DNA from: DASUPK01 sp963743575
GTDB taxonomy: Bacteria; Actinomycetota; Thermoleophilia; Solirubrobacterales; 70-9
DNA length: 64,000 nucleotides
Assembly: GCA_963743575.1 (NCBI GenBank)
Contig: CAVUQC010000007.1
Location: 1,488,001-1,552,000 of the forward strand
Direction of reading: 5' to 3'
A program made the translations under genes and the position numbers. Shown one piece after another: positions 47,887-58,376 of this stretch (the stretch's first letter is position 1; each line of letters begins with the position of its first letter). A model generated the notes under the pieces. It ran no database searches. It had not been told where the DNA came from and worked only from the letters and a program-made list of their open reading frames with translations.

Positions 47887-48525
47887 ATGAACGTCGTCAT
47901 CGTCGGAGGCCACGGGAAGATCGCGATGCGGCTCGCGAAGCTGCTCGTCGAGCGCGGCGACAGTCCGCGGGGGATCATTCGCAAGACCGAGCAGGCCGAC
48001 GATCTCGAGAACATCGGCGCCGAGCCCATCGTGCTCGACATCGAGAACGTCGACGACATCGACGATGCCTTCGCAGGCGCCGAGGCGGTCGTCTTCGCCG
48101 CCGGCGCGGGGCCGGGCAGCGGGCCTGCGCGCAAGCTCACCGTCGACTACGGCGGTGCGGTCAAGTCGGCCGAGGCCGCGATCGACAAGGAGATCCGCCG
48201 GTTCGTGATTGTGAGCGCGATCGGAGTCAACCACCCGGATCAATGGTCGGAAGAGATGAAGCCTTACCTCGAGGCCAAGGCGGACGCGGACAAGTTCGTG
48301 GCCGGCAGCGGCCTGGACTACACGATCGTGCGCCCAGGCGGCCTCACCGACGACCCAGGCACCGGGAAGGTCAGCGCGGGCGACGACCTGCCCGGTGGTT
48401 CGATCGCCCGCGACGACGTCGCGCTCGTGGTCGCCGAGGCGCTTCGCGCCGACAACACGATCGGCAAGGCATTCGACCTGGTTGGAGGCGACACACCCGT
48501 CTCGGAGGCCATCGCCGCGCTGTAG
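47887..48525 (+). CDS. NAD(P)-binding, NmrA/SDR-like protein
   Basis: This 212-residue Rossmann-fold protein opens MNVVIVGGHGKIAMRLAKLL, the atypical short-chain dehydrogenase glycine motif, with a conserved Arg at the cofactor-specificity position in GIIRKTEQ. Also visible are AVVFAAGAGPGSGPARK (the family AAG segment), RFVIVSAIGVNHPDQW and LDYTIVRPGGLTDDPGTGKV. Proteins of this type act as NAD(P)H sensors or reductases of sugars and quinones. The catalytic Tyr-x3-Lys is absent, as in other atypical SDRs. It lies 20 bases before the adenylate cyclase gene. Confidence 0.9.
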   Translation: MNVVIVGGHGKIAMRLAKLLVERGDSPRGIIRKTEQADDLENIGAEPIVLDIENVDDIDDAFAGAEAVVFAAGAGPGSGPARKLTVDYGGAVKSAEAAIDKEIRRFVIVSAIGVNHPDQWSEEMKPYLEAKADADKFVAGSGLDYTIVRPGGLTDDPGTGKVSAGDDLPGGSIARDDVALVVAEALRADNTIGKAFDLVGGDTPVSEAIAAL

Positions 48526-48545
48526 GGGACAATCTGGGGCCGCCC

Positions 48546-50243
48546 ATGTCCCATCCCCACCCGCTCACCTGGCTGTACCGGAAGCTCGGGCGCCGCTACC
48601 CGGCGTTCTTCATCACGGTCGAGCTCCAGTCGGCGTTCCTGATCGCCACCGGTGCGGTCGCTCTGTTCAGCTTCTACTACAACGTCTCCAGCTCCGACTT
48701 CCTCAAGGTTCTCGCGGTCACGCTCGGGCTGACCGCCATCGGGATCTCATTCGTCATCTTCCGCGTGCTCGGACGGCTGCACCCCCTGACGGCATGGATC
48801 GGAGGGGCCCGGTCCTCGGAGGAGACGGCGGACGCCTGGCACGCAGCGGTGAGCCTGCCCATGCAGCTGATCCGGCGCGATTTCCTCGTGCCGGTTCTGG
48901 TCACCGTGGTCACCGTCATCGCCTCGATGGCGATTCTCGACCTGAGCTGGCCCGCCTTCTTCCCGATCACGATCGCGGCTCTGCTCACGGTCGCCTATGC
49001 CGCGACCCTTCACTACCTGGCCCTCGAGCTCGCGCTGCGGCCGATCCTCTTCGACATCAATGCCTCTCTCGACATGCCGGTTCGGATCGACCGGCCGGTC
49101 GTGCCACTGCGGGTCAAGCTGCTCGGCTCCCTGCCGCTGATCAACGTGATCACCGGCCTGGTGGTGGCGGCGCTCACCTCGAACGGAGGAGGCACCGACG
49201 CCCTGGGGATCAACGTGCTGATCGCCCTGTTCGTCTCCTTCACGATCAGCTTCGAGCTGACGGTGCTGCTGACGCGCTCGATCCTGCGGCCAGTCGAGGA
49301 CCTGGAGGCCGCGACCGAGCGGATCCGCCAGGGCCGCTTCGACGAGCACGTCCCGGTGACGACCTCGGACGAATTCGGGGAGCTCTCCTCGGCGTTCAAC
49401 CAGATGGTCGACGGGCTGGCCGAGCGCGAGCGTCTCCGCGAGGCTTTCGGGACGTATCTGGACGAGGAGGTCGCCGCCCACCTGATCAACGAGGACTTCG
49501 AGCCCCACGGCCAGGAGGTGGAGGTCTCGCTCGTCTTCTGCGACGTCAGGGACTTCACCACTGCCGCCGCCGAGTCGTCGGCCTCCGAGGTGGTGGCGCG
49601 GCTCAACGAGCTCTTCGAGTGCATCGTTCCGATCGTCGCCCGCCACCGCGGTCACATCGACCAGTTCATCGGCGATGCCGTGCTGGCCGTCTTCGGCGCG
49701 CCCGAGCAGGTGCCCCAGCACGCGGACCGCGCCGTTCAGTGCGCGATCGAGCTGGCGCGGACGATCAACAGCCGCAGGCCCGGCGGCTTCGAGGTTGGAA
49801 TCGGCGTCAACTCCGGCAAAGTCGTCGCGGGCGCGATCGGCGGCGCCGGACGCTTCTCCTTCAGCGTGATTGGTGACGCCGTCAACCTCTGCTCGCGAGT
49901 CGAGGCAGCGACCCGGGAAACCGGAGATCCCGTCCTGATCACGGGCGACACCCGCGCCCTGCTGTCCGAGACGATCGAGATCGAGCCGCGCGGGGAGCGG
50001 GAGATCCGGGGCTATGACCGGAAGGTCGACCTGTATGCGCCGCTCGTCCCGGCGGCGCTCAACACCGGCCCCGGAGCGGATGTGAGCGACCCGCTCGGCG
50101 AGCCGGTCGTGGGCGGGCTCGGACGGGCGCCCGTCCCGGGGGATGGGCTCGGCCGTCGCTCGCGACCTGGCCCCGGCGTCGGGCGCGCGGGGACGAGTCA
50201 GGACCGCGGCCTCGGCCGCACGCACACCCTCCCCGGGTCCTAG
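48546..50243 (+). CDS. Membrane class III adenylate/guanylate cyclase with HAMP domain
   Basis: The protein has 565 residues from the ATG at 48546 (MSHPHPLTWLYRKLGRRYPA). The N-terminal ~250 residues hold about six membrane helices. A HAMP linker follows (LRPVEDLEAATERIRQGRFD), then a class III cyclase domain. The metal Asp lies in SLVFCDVRDFTTAAAES, the second in HIDQFIGDAVLAVFGAP, and the transition-state Asn-x3-Arg in SVIGDAVNLCSRVEAAT. All core catalytic positions look present, so it should make cAMP (or cGMP) in response to a membrane signal. This six-TM-HAMP-cyclase layout is common in actinobacteria. The C-terminal ~50 residues are a Gly/Arg-rich tail. No CRP-type receptor gene is in the window. 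Confidence 0.92.
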   Translation: MSHPHPLTWLYRKLGRRYPAFFITVELQSAFLIATGAVALFSFYYNVSSSDFLKVLAVTLGLTAIGISFVIFRVLGRLHPLTAWIGGARSSEETADAWHAAVSLPMQLIRRDFLVPVLVTVVTVIASMAILDLSWPAFFPITIAALLTVAYAATLHYLALELALRPILFDINASLDMPVRIDRPVVPLRVKLLGSLPLINVITGLVVAALTSNGGGTDALGINVLIALFVSFTISFELTVLLTRSILRPVEDLEAATERIRQGRFDEHVPVTTSDEFGELSSAFNQMVDGLAERERLREAFGTYLDEEVAAHLINEDFEPHGQEVEVSLVFCDVRDFTTAAAESSASEVVARLNELFECIVPIVARHRGHIDQFIGDAVLAVFGAPEQVPQHADRAVQCAIELARTINSRRPGGFEVGIGVNSGKVVAGAIGGAGRFSFSVIGDAVNLCSRVEAATRETGDPVLITGDTRALLSETIEIEPRGEREIRGYDRKVDLYAPLVPAALNTGPGADVSDPLGEPVVGGLGRAPVPGDGLGRRSRPGPGVGRAGTSQDRGLGRTHTLPGS

Positions 50244-50476
50244 AGCAAAGCCGTTCGCTGAGTAGATAGAGCGGGCGACGCCGGACCGGGAAGTCAGTGG
50301 GCCGCCGCCCATCCGGGAGGCGGCGACCCACGAACCCCTACATCCCCAAGGACCCCCGGCGGTCTGGTGACTATCGGACAACGACCGTGCCGGGTGCAAC
50401 CTCGCAATTCGGTAAATCACCCATGCGGGGCTACGGAAAATCGCGGTGCCCCGTGCCTGGTCCTCATACTGCGGGC

Positions 50477-51229
50477 ATGGCGGATCCGTCGAATCCCCTC
50501 GAGCCACCGAAGGGCGTGCCGGCGAAGGCGCTCGACGGTCTCTATACGGGGCCGCTGGAGGAGTTCACCGCAGCTCGCAAGGCGCTGGCGAAGGAGCTCG
50601 GATCGGATTGGGTGAAGGGGCTGCCGAAGCCGAGCCGGGCGGCCTGGCTCGTCAACCAGCTGGCGGCCCGAAAGGCCGCCGACGTGGCCGAGCTGCTCGA
50701 CCTGGGGCGCGAACTGCGCGCGGCGCAGGAGGAGATGTTGGCCGGCTCGCCCGACCGGGACAGGCTGCGCGAGAGCGCGCAGCGCGAGCAGCGAGCCGTC
50801 GACTCGCTGACCCGGGCCGCCGAGGCGATCGGCCGCGAGCATGGGGTCGGGTCGCAGATCCTCACCCGGGTCGGTGAGACGCTGCAGGCCGCGGCGGGCG
50901 ATCACGAACTCGCCGAGGCCATCAAGCGGGGGCGGGTGGTCCGGGAGCGGCGGGCCGCATCCATCGGTCTGATCGGCACCGCCACGCCGGCGCCGCGCCC
51001 CAGCCGGAAAGGGAGCAGTGACCGCGAGGCGGCCGACCGGCGCGAGCGCCAGAAGCAGGCGAAGCGCCGAAAGGAGGCCGAGCGCAAGCTCGCCGCGGCC
51101 GAGAGGGAGCTCGAGCGCGAGAGCGCCAAGCTCGACCGCGCCAGGGAGACCGTGGAGGGCGCCGAGCGACGCGTGCACGAAGCCGAGCTCGACGCGCACG
51201 CCGCGCGGCGGGAGCTGGACGAGCTGTAG
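50477..51229 (+). CDS. Coiled-coil protein of unknown function
   Basis: The protein has 250 residues from the ATG at 50477 (MADPSNPLEPPKGVPAKALD); the open frame upstream is not coding-like. It begins with a conserved-looking segment (YTGPLEEFTAARKALAKELG, KPSRAAWLVNQLAARKAADV) and continues as one long Ala/Glu/Arg/Lys helix. The last ~80 residues are a strong coiled coil (ERKLAAAERELERESAKLDR). There is no signal peptide or membrane segment. I recognise no named family; similar Ala/Arg/Glu proteins occur widely in actinobacteria as hypothetical proteins. It lies 11 bases before a ThDP-dependent enzyme gene. Confidence 0.8.
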   Translation: MADPSNPLEPPKGVPAKALDGLYTGPLEEFTAARKALAKELGSDWVKGLPKPSRAAWLVNQLAARKAADVAELLDLGRELRAAQEEMLAGSPDRDRLRESAQREQRAVDSLTRAAEAIGREHGVGSQILTRVGETLQAAAGDHELAEAIKRGRVVRERRAASIGLIGTATPAPRPSRKGSSDREAADRRERQKQAKRRKEAERKLAAAERELERESAKLDRARETVEGAERRVHEAELDAHAARRELDEL

Positions 51230-51240
51230 TCTCGGCCGAG

Positions 51241-52908
51241 ATGCCCGAGCGGGTCGAGGAGAGAGCCGAGGGCGCCGAGGCTCACGAGAACGCGGGACCG
51301 GTGCACGGCGGGCGCCTGGTCGCCCAGGCAATGCGCAGCCGCGGTGCCTCCAAGCTCTTCACGCTCTCCGGCGGCCACCTCTTCTCGATCTTCGACGGCT
51401 GCAAGGCGGAGGGGATCGACGTGATCGACACCCGCCACGAGCAGTCCGCGGTCTTCGCGGCGATCGGCTGGGCGAAGGCGATGCGTGAGCCCGGGGTCTG
51501 CGCCCTGACCGCCGGCTGTGGCGTCACCAACGGGATGAGCGGGATCGCAACAGCGCAGGCGGACGGCGTGCCGCTGGTCGCCCTCGGCGGCCGGGCGCCG
51601 GAGATGAGGTGGGGGAGCGGCTCGCTCCAGGAGATCGACCACCTGCCCTTCGTCTCGTCGCTGGTCAAGTCGGCGCAGACCGTCAAGGATGCGGGGAAGA
51701 TTGCGCGGACCACCGCCGAGGCGATCGACACCGCCGCGACCGCGCCCTACGGCCCGACGTTCGTGGACTACCCCCTGGACGTCGTCTTCTCGGAGGCGGA
51801 CTCGGAGATCCCCGACCCACCGGCGCAGTCCGACCGCCCCGCAGAGGGCGCAGGCGGGGTGGCGAAGATCCTCTCCGAGGCGGAGCGGCCGGCGATCATG
51901 GCCGGCTCCAACCTCTACTGGGCGCAGGGCGAGACCGAGCTGCGGGCGCTCGCCGAGGCGCTGGGCATTCCCGTCTTCCTCAACGGCCTGGGCCGCGGCT
52001 GCCTGTCGCCCCACCACGAGCTCTACTTCTCCCGCGCGCGCGGCGCCGGCCTGGGGGGCTGCGACGTCTGCCTCGTGATCGGGGTGCCTCTCGACTTCCG
52101 CCTGGGTTTCGGCGCATCGATCGCCGAGGACGCGACCCTCGTTCAGCTGGACTTCGTGCCGCCGAAGCTGAAGAAGACTCGGCTGCCCGACCTCGCGCTC
52201 GCCGGCGACATCGGCGCGACGCTCACCGAGATCCGCGAGTCCGCCGACTCCTCTCCCAAGCGGACCGCTCCCTGGGTGGAGGAGCTCCGCCGGGTCGAGG
52301 TGGAGAAGCGGGCCGAGGAGCAGGAGACGCTCGACGATGACCGCTCTCCGCTCCATCCGATGCGCATCTACAAGGAGCTCGGGAACTTCCTCGACCGCGA
52401 CGCGATCGTGGTCGGCGACGGCGGTGACTTCGTCAGCTTCGCCGGCCGCGTCTGGGAAACGTGGGAACCCGGCACCTGGATGGACCCCGGCCCGTACGGC
52501 TGCCTCGGCGCCGGCCCGGGCCAGGCGATCGGCGCCAAGCTGGCCCACCCCGAGCGCCAGGTCTGTCTCCTACTCGGCGACGGGGCCTTCGGCTTCTCCG
52601 GGATGGAGTTCGACACCATGGCCCGTCACAACCTGCCGATCGTTGCCGTGATGGGAAACAACGGCATCTGGGCTCTCGAACACCACCCGATGAAGTTCCT
52701 CTACGGCTACTCGCTCGCCGCCGAGCTGCGGCCAGAGACGCGATACGACGAGGTCGTCGCGGCTCTCGGCTGCCATGGCGAGCTGGTCCGCTCGCCCGAT
52801 GAGCTTCGGCCCGCCCTCGAACGCGCCTTCGCCTCGGGAAAGCCGGCTCTGGTGAACGTGATCACCGACCCCGAGATCGTGTACCCGCGCAGGGCCAACC
52901 TGGCGTAG
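51241..52908 (+). CDS. Thiamine diphosphate-dependent enzyme, acetolactate synthase-like
   Basis: This 555-residue protein has the three-domain ThDP layout. The pyrimidine-binding domain has KLFTLSGGHLFSIFDGCKAE and the catalytic Glu in DTRHEQSAVFAAIGWAKA. A middle Rossmann domain includes ERPAIMAGSNLYWAQGETEL. The pyrophosphate-binding domain has the Mg-ThDP motif LLGDGAFGFSGMEFDTMARH followed by GNNGIW. Relatives include acetolactate synthase catalytic subunits, oxalyl-CoA decarboxylase and 2-hydroxyacyl-CoA lyase. No small regulatory subunit gene lies next to it, so a role in branched-chain amino acid synthesis is not shown. The substrate is therefore left open. Confidence 0.9.
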   Translation: MPERVEERAEGAEAHENAGPVHGGRLVAQAMRSRGASKLFTLSGGHLFSIFDGCKAEGIDVIDTRHEQSAVFAAIGWAKAMREPGVCALTAGCGVTNGMSGIATAQADGVPLVALGGRAPEMRWGSGSLQEIDHLPFVSSLVKSAQTVKDAGKIARTTAEAIDTAATAPYGPTFVDYPLDVVFSEADSEIPDPPAQSDRPAEGAGGVAKILSEAERPAIMAGSNLYWAQGETELRALAEALGIPVFLNGLGRGCLSPHHELYFSRARGAGLGGCDVCLVIGVPLDFRLGFGASIAEDATLVQLDFVPPKLKKTRLPDLALAGDIGATLTEIRESADSSPKRTAPWVEELRRVEVEKRAEEQETLDDDRSPLHPMRIYKELGNFLDRDAIVVGDGGDFVSFAGRVWETWEPGTWMDPGPYGCLGAGPGQAIGAKLAHPERQVCLLLGDGAFGFSGMEFDTMARHNLPIVAVMGNNGIWALEHHPMKFLYGYSLAAELRPETRYDEVVAALGCHGELVRSPDELRPALERAFASGKPALVNVITDPEIVYPRRANLA

Positions 52909-52917
52909 CCAGGCTGT

Positions 52918-53658
52918 TCAGCCGAGGATGTTGACCGCGCGGGCGACGACCAGGCCGAGGGTGATGATCGCGGACGTTCCCTGAAGCCCCATCAGCAGCT
53001 TCGCGGTCTGAGTGATCGGCATCGTGTCGGTCGGGCTGAAGGCGGTGGCGTTGGTGAGTGCGGTGTAGAGGTAGTCGAGAAACGTCGGCCGCCACTCCTT
53101 GCCCATCGGCGTGCACTTCGCCGTATCGCTGTCCATCTGAGGAAAGAAGAAGTCCGGCCACGGCTCATGGGTCCTCGTATGGCGGTTCAGCGGACCACCT
53201 CGGTCGAGGTCCCAGTAGATGACGGAGAAGAGCAGGATGTTGGTGACCCAGAGCACCACCCCCGAGCCGATCAGGGCGTCACCGCCGGTCTTCCCGCCGA
53301 CGATCAGGAAGTGCACGAGAAGCCCGAGCGAGACGAGATACGTCAGCGTCACGAGACCGAGGATCGTCCAGAGCAGACCGCGCTGATGCCGCCACCTGAC
53401 TCGGTTCGCGCGGCGCGGCCCGACCAGGATGAGCGTGAGCAGGAGAAGGCCCTCGACCGACGGGATCAGCCACTTCGGGCCGATCACGAGCTTGTCGGAG
53501 AGCGCAAGATGCAGCAAGATCGCGATCGCCACGGCGAGCTGTGCCGGCCAGAGGGGATCGCCGCGTCTAATCCGCTTGTCGAGGCGGTCGAGCTCGCGCC
53601 CCACGTGCGCGGGCGGATGCTTCTGGGTCGCGGAGGCCGCGCTGGCTGGATCGGCCAT
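52918..53658 (-). CDS. Membrane protein with channel-like C-terminus (DUF1345-like)
   Basis: The protein has 246 residues from the ATG at 53658 (MADPASAASATQKHPPAHVG); the frame upstream runs into the divergent glycosyltransferase gene and is discarded. There are about six hydrophobic segments. The late segment FLDYLYTALTNATAFSPTDT followed by MPITQTAKLLMGLQGTSAI looks like the pore-helix/SDT region of DUF1345 and two-pore ion-channel families, and precedes a last helix (IITLGLVVARAVNIL). No classical TVGYG filter is present, so potassium transport is not claimed. It is convergent with the ThDP enzyme gene with 9 bases between the stops. Confidence 0.75.
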   Translation of the reverse strand: MADPASAASATQKHPPAHVGRELDRLDKRIRRGDPLWPAQLAVAIAILLHLALSDKLVIGPKWLIPSVEGLLLLTLILVGPRRANRVRWRHQRGLLWTILGLVTLTYLVSLGLLVHFLIVGGKTGGDALIGSGVVLWVTNILLFSVIYWDLDRGGPLNRHTRTHEPWPDFFFPQMDSDTAKCTPMGKEWRPTFLDYLYTALTNATAFSPTDTMPITQTAKLLMGLQGTSAIITLGLVVARAVNILG

Positions 53659-53775
53659 CGGCACGCGCGAGGCTAGAGGGGCCTCAGGACGACAGCCCGA
53701 ACACCCGTCCACTCCTGGGCGGTTGCGGAGAAACACTGAGGCCAGCTCGCCCGCAGGCACCGATGGCCCGAATAG

Positions 53776-55197
53776 ATGTTCAGGCCAAGCGAAACCGGCA
53801 TGCTGGAGCCGCCCAAGCAGCTCGACGAGGAACTGCCTGTCGTCTCCGCGAACGGGAACGACTTCCCGGTCGCCGAGAAGCTCCCCGAGCAGTACGGCCG
53901 CTTCTACCTCCCGCTGAAGCTCAAGCTGGTCCTGGTCGCCCTCTGCAGCCTGGCCTGGGTCGGCTTCTCGCTCTGGCTCGCCATTCCGTGGATCGAGGAG
54001 CTCGGCAAGTCGATCACGGTCCCGCTCGCCGCGGCGGTGATCGCCGGCATCGCGATCATCCCCGGTTACCTCAACGCCCACCTGATCAGCTCGCTCCTGA
54101 TCGACAAGGCTCCGCCGCTCCGCTTCGACGTCGACTTTCCGGCGATCACCCTGATCATCGCGTGCTTCAACGAGGAGGACCAGATCGAGGAGACCCTCGA
54201 CTACGCCTGCGCACAGGACTATCCGGGCGACTTCCGGATCCTCGTCGCCGATGACGGCTCAACCGACCGCTCGACCGAGCTGGCGAGCGTCCGCGCCGAG
54301 ATGGACGACCGGATCTCGGTTCGCACCTTCCCGCATGGCGGCAAGGCTCACACCCTTAACGCGGCGCTCGCCACCGTCGACACGCCTCTGACCGCCACGG
54401 TTGACGCCGACACCCTGCTGATGCCAGAGGCCCTGAAGCGTTGCGTCGCGCGTCTAATGGTCTCGCCCCCGAGCACCGTGGCGGTCGCCGGCGCGGTCTT
54501 CGTCCGCAACTCCCGCAAGAACCTGCTGACCCAGGCCCAGGAGTGGGACTACTTCCTGGGCATCGCCTCCATCAAGCGCCAGCAGGGGCTCTTCCAGGGA
54601 ACGCTCGTCGCCCAGGGCGCCTTCTCCGTCTACCGGACCGACCCCGTCAAGGAGGTCGGCGGCTGGCCCGACGCGATCGGCGAGGACATCGTCCTCACCT
54701 GGGCGATGATGGACAAGGGCGCCGGAGTCACGTACGAGAAGACCGCCGTCGCCTTCACCGACGCTCCCGAGACCGCGAGGGCGTTCGCCAAGCAGCGCCG
54801 CCGCTGGGCACGCGGCATGATCGAGGGCCTGAGGGAATTCGGCCCCGCCCTGATCAAGGGCCGCCGCTCCTACGCCCACTCGATCGTCGTCGACTACGTC
54901 TTCCCCTACGTCGACCTCGTCTACTCGATCGCATTTCCGGTGGGCATCATCCTGGCACTCGGCTTCCAGAACTACGCCATCGTCGGCCCGCTGACCTTGC
55001 TCGTGCTGCCGCTCAACATGATCCTCTCGGGGATCATGTTCAAGCTCAGCCGAGACTCCTTCGAGGAAGTCGGGCTGCGGGTCCGGCGCAACTTCAAGGG
55101 CTTCTTCAGCTACCTGCTGCTCTACCAGCTCTTCATGTCGCCGGTCAGCGTCGTCGGCTACGTGCAGGAGCTCTTCCGAACCAAGCGCAACTGGTAG
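53776..55197 (+). CDS. Membrane-bound family 2 glycosyltransferase (processive, cellulose/PNAG-synthase-like)
   Basis: The protein has 473 residues from the ATG at 53776; an ATG at 53800 is an alternative. Two N-terminal membrane helices (about 48-95) precede a cytoplasmic GT2 domain. Its motifs are TLIIACFNEEDQIEETLDYA, VADDGSTDRSTELASVR, TATVDADTLLMPEALK (DxD metal site), PDAIGEDIVLTWAMMD (ED catalytic base) and FAKQRRRWARGMIEGL (the Q/RxxRW acceptor motif of processive enzymes). Three or more helices follow. It likely polymerises a sugar at the membrane for an exopolysaccharide or surface glycan; the donor sugar cannot be told. No partner synthase subunit lies next to it. Confidence 0.9.
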   Translation: MFRPSETGMLEPPKQLDEELPVVSANGNDFPVAEKLPEQYGRFYLPLKLKLVLVALCSLAWVGFSLWLAIPWIEELGKSITVPLAAAVIAGIAIIPGYLNAHLISSLLIDKAPPLRFDVDFPAITLIIACFNEEDQIEETLDYACAQDYPGDFRILVADDGSTDRSTELASVRAEMDDRISVRTFPHGGKAHTLNAALATVDTPLTATVDADTLLMPEALKRCVARLMVSPPSTVAVAGAVFVRNSRKNLLTQAQEWDYFLGIASIKRQQGLFQGTLVAQGAFSVYRTDPVKEVGGWPDAIGEDIVLTWAMMDKGAGVTYEKTAVAFTDAPETARAFAKQRRRWARGMIEGLREFGPALIKGRRSYAHSIVVDYVFPYVDLVYSIAFPVGIILALGFQNYAIVGPLTLLVLPLNMILSGIMFKLSRDSFEEVGLRVRRNFKGFFSYLLLYQLFMSPVSVVGYVQELFRTKRNW

Positions 55198-55206
55198 AGC
55201 TCGGCA

Positions 55207-57063
<1,857 letters not shown>

Positions 57064-57102
57064 CTGCTCACCATGGCGGAGCGGGCGGTCGGACCCTGAC
57101 GG

Positions 57103-57294
57103 TCAGCCGCCGCGGGCGAGGATGGTCGCGATGACGCCGAGAAAGCCGACGACCTGCAGAGAGACCATCGCGATCCACGTTCGAAGGACGGTTTGACGCA
57201 GCTCGCGAATGTCGCCGTCCACGCGGGCGAACCCGTCCCGAACTGCCTCCGCGAGGTCGTCGAGGCGCTCGTCGGTCCAGCGTTCGCGTGCCAT
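57103..57294 (-). CDS. Small membrane-anchored protein
   Basis: The protein has 63 residues from the ATG at 57294 (MARERWTDERLDDLAEAVRD). A charged helix (about 1-38, with FARVDGDIRELRQTV) leads into one membrane helix (about 40-60, AMVSLQVVGFLGVIATILA). The layout resembles short DUF-type helical anchors seen in actinobacteria. The family is not recognised with certainty. It lies directly upstream of recQ on the same strand with 39 bases between. No strong ribosome site precedes the start. Confidence 0.65.
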   Translation of the reverse strand: MARERWTDERLDDLAEAVRDGFARVDGDIRELRQTVLRTWIAMVSLQVVGFLGVIATILARGG

Positions 57295-57325
57295 CGAAGA
57301 CCCAGAATAGACCGGCGGCCGCTCC

Positions 57326-57754
57326 TCAGCCACGCTTGGCCTGAACACGCTCCACGATCGTCTGCGCACGTCGTGAGATCCCGGCCCGGGTGTAGCGGAA
57401 TGGTCGCCGCGCGCCGCGGTGGTAGGGGAAGCTCGAGCTCTCCCGCGGGCCGAGCGTCAGATCGATGACGCGGCCGTCGCTGTCGACCAGCCACCAGTGG
57501 CTCTTGCCCCGGCGCTTCAGCTGCATGGGATGCAGGCCTGCGTCGTAGCCGCCGCCGAGGTGGAAGTACGCCTCGGCGGCGATGTAGGCGAACCCGTCGA
57601 ACCGCCCGAAGCCGCTGCGGTACTGATCCTGGGCCAGGTCGTCGGTGAGTGACGTCTGGACCTCTCGCTTGAGCTTGTCCGCGGGCGCCAGGACGGCCTT
57701 CGAGTTGGACCGCCCGGCGCCCGCGGAGGACCTGCTTGGACGGGAGGGACTCAC
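57326..57754 (-). CDS. Hypothetical protein with WWLVDSDG motif
   Basis: The protein has 142 residues from the GTG at 57754; the exact start is uncertain because the first ~20 residues are Ser/Arg-rich and low in conservation signals. The central part reads FDGFAYIAAEAYFHLGGGYD, LKRRGKSHWWLVDSDGRVID and TLGPRESSSFPYHRGARRPF. This resembles YHFN-type papain-like or transglutaminase-derived domains of unknown activity, but no catalytic set can be assigned. It has no signal peptide. It lies between two small genes on the same strand, and its end precedes the 63-residue membrane-anchor gene. Confidence 0.65.
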   Translation of the reverse strand: MSPSRPSRSSAGAGRSNSKAVLAPADKLKREVQTSLTDDLAQDQYRSGFGRFDGFAYIAAEAYFHLGGGYDAGLHPMQLKRRGKSHWWLVDSDGRVIDLTLGPRESSSFPYHRGARRPFRYTRAGISRRAQTIVERVQAKRG

Positions 57755-57808
57755 TGCCGCTTCTAAGAGACCAGCGGCAGAAGCTCTCCCCCCGAGAGAG
57801 GAAGCGCT

Positions 57809-58003
57809 CTAGCGGGCGAGCCTGGCGGCCACACCCACGGGGATCGGCCGGCCCATGTGCAGCGCGACCATGCCGCGGAACTCGTCCGTGGTCTGCGGGC
57901 CCCAGAGAGCGGAGTGGCAGGGGGTGCAGAGCGTCTCGCCGGCGGGCGACTCCTTGCCGTTGGCGAAGATCTCGGTCAGGCATTGGGTGCAGTGCTGTCT
58001 CAT
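57809..58003 (-). CDS. Small zinc-ribbon-like protein
   Basis: This 64-residue protein has two Cys pairs, CTQC near residue 5 and CTPC near residue 27, a likely single zinc site (MRQHCTQCLTEIFANGKESP, then TLCTPCHSALWGP). The C-terminal half is a short helix with MGRPIPVGVAARL. I know no name for it. Short zinc-ribbon proteins often bind nucleic acid or other proteins. It is one of four small minus-strand genes between recQ and the aldo/keto reductase gene. Confidence 0.65.
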   Translation of the reverse strand: MRQHCTQCLTEIFANGKESPAGETLCTPCHSALWGPQTTDEFRGMVALHMGRPIPVGVAARLAR

Positions 58004-58062
58004 GGCGCTAGGTATCGGCAGCCGAGGCCGAATTCGTGAGCTCCGAGAATCTTCTGGACGAT

Positions 58063-58269
58063 TCAGGGCCTGAGCCCGGCTACACGGCCCTCACGCATGA
58101 GCCGCCTCAGGCCGCTGCGCAGGTGACGCTCGGCGTCGGAGCCCTGCAGATGCGTCGTCCTCACGATCACCGCCGGTCGTCCGGCGTAGAGAAACTCGCT
58201 GGCATTTCTCACAGCGAATTCATCGAGGTCCTGGTCCGGTTCGTCTTCTCCGTGGTCCTCATCTCGCAT
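58063..58269 (-). CDS. Small hypothetical protein
   Basis: This 68-residue protein has an acidic N-terminus (MRDEDHGEDEPDQDLDEF) and a basic C-terminal half (AERHLRSGLRRLMREGRV). A GGAGGG ribosome site lies about 8 bases before the ATG, which supports translation. No family is recognised. The start faces the divergent aldo/keto reductase gene 107 bases away. Confidence 0.5.
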   Translation of the reverse strand: MRDEDHGEDEPDQDLDEFAVRNASEFLYAGRPAVIVRTTHLQGSDAERHLRSGLRRLMREGRVAGLRP

Positions 58270-58376
58270 TCCTGGATCCCTCCTGGATCCGCTGGCTCAC
58301 TTACTCAATGCCCGGATCCCAGCCGTTTACTCGCGCTGCCGGTTGCCGACGAGACCGGCTGGGTAGGGTGGCTGTC

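Noticed and set aside
51241..52908. Specific call as acetolactate synthase large subunit (ilvB)
   Set aside because: No ilvN or other branched-chain biosynthesis gene is adjacent, and the motifs are shared by several ThDP decarboxylases and lyases.
52918..53658. Membrane protein as a classical potassium channel
   Set aside because: The pore-like segment lacks a TVGYG filter, so only a channel-like or DUF1345-like description is supported.
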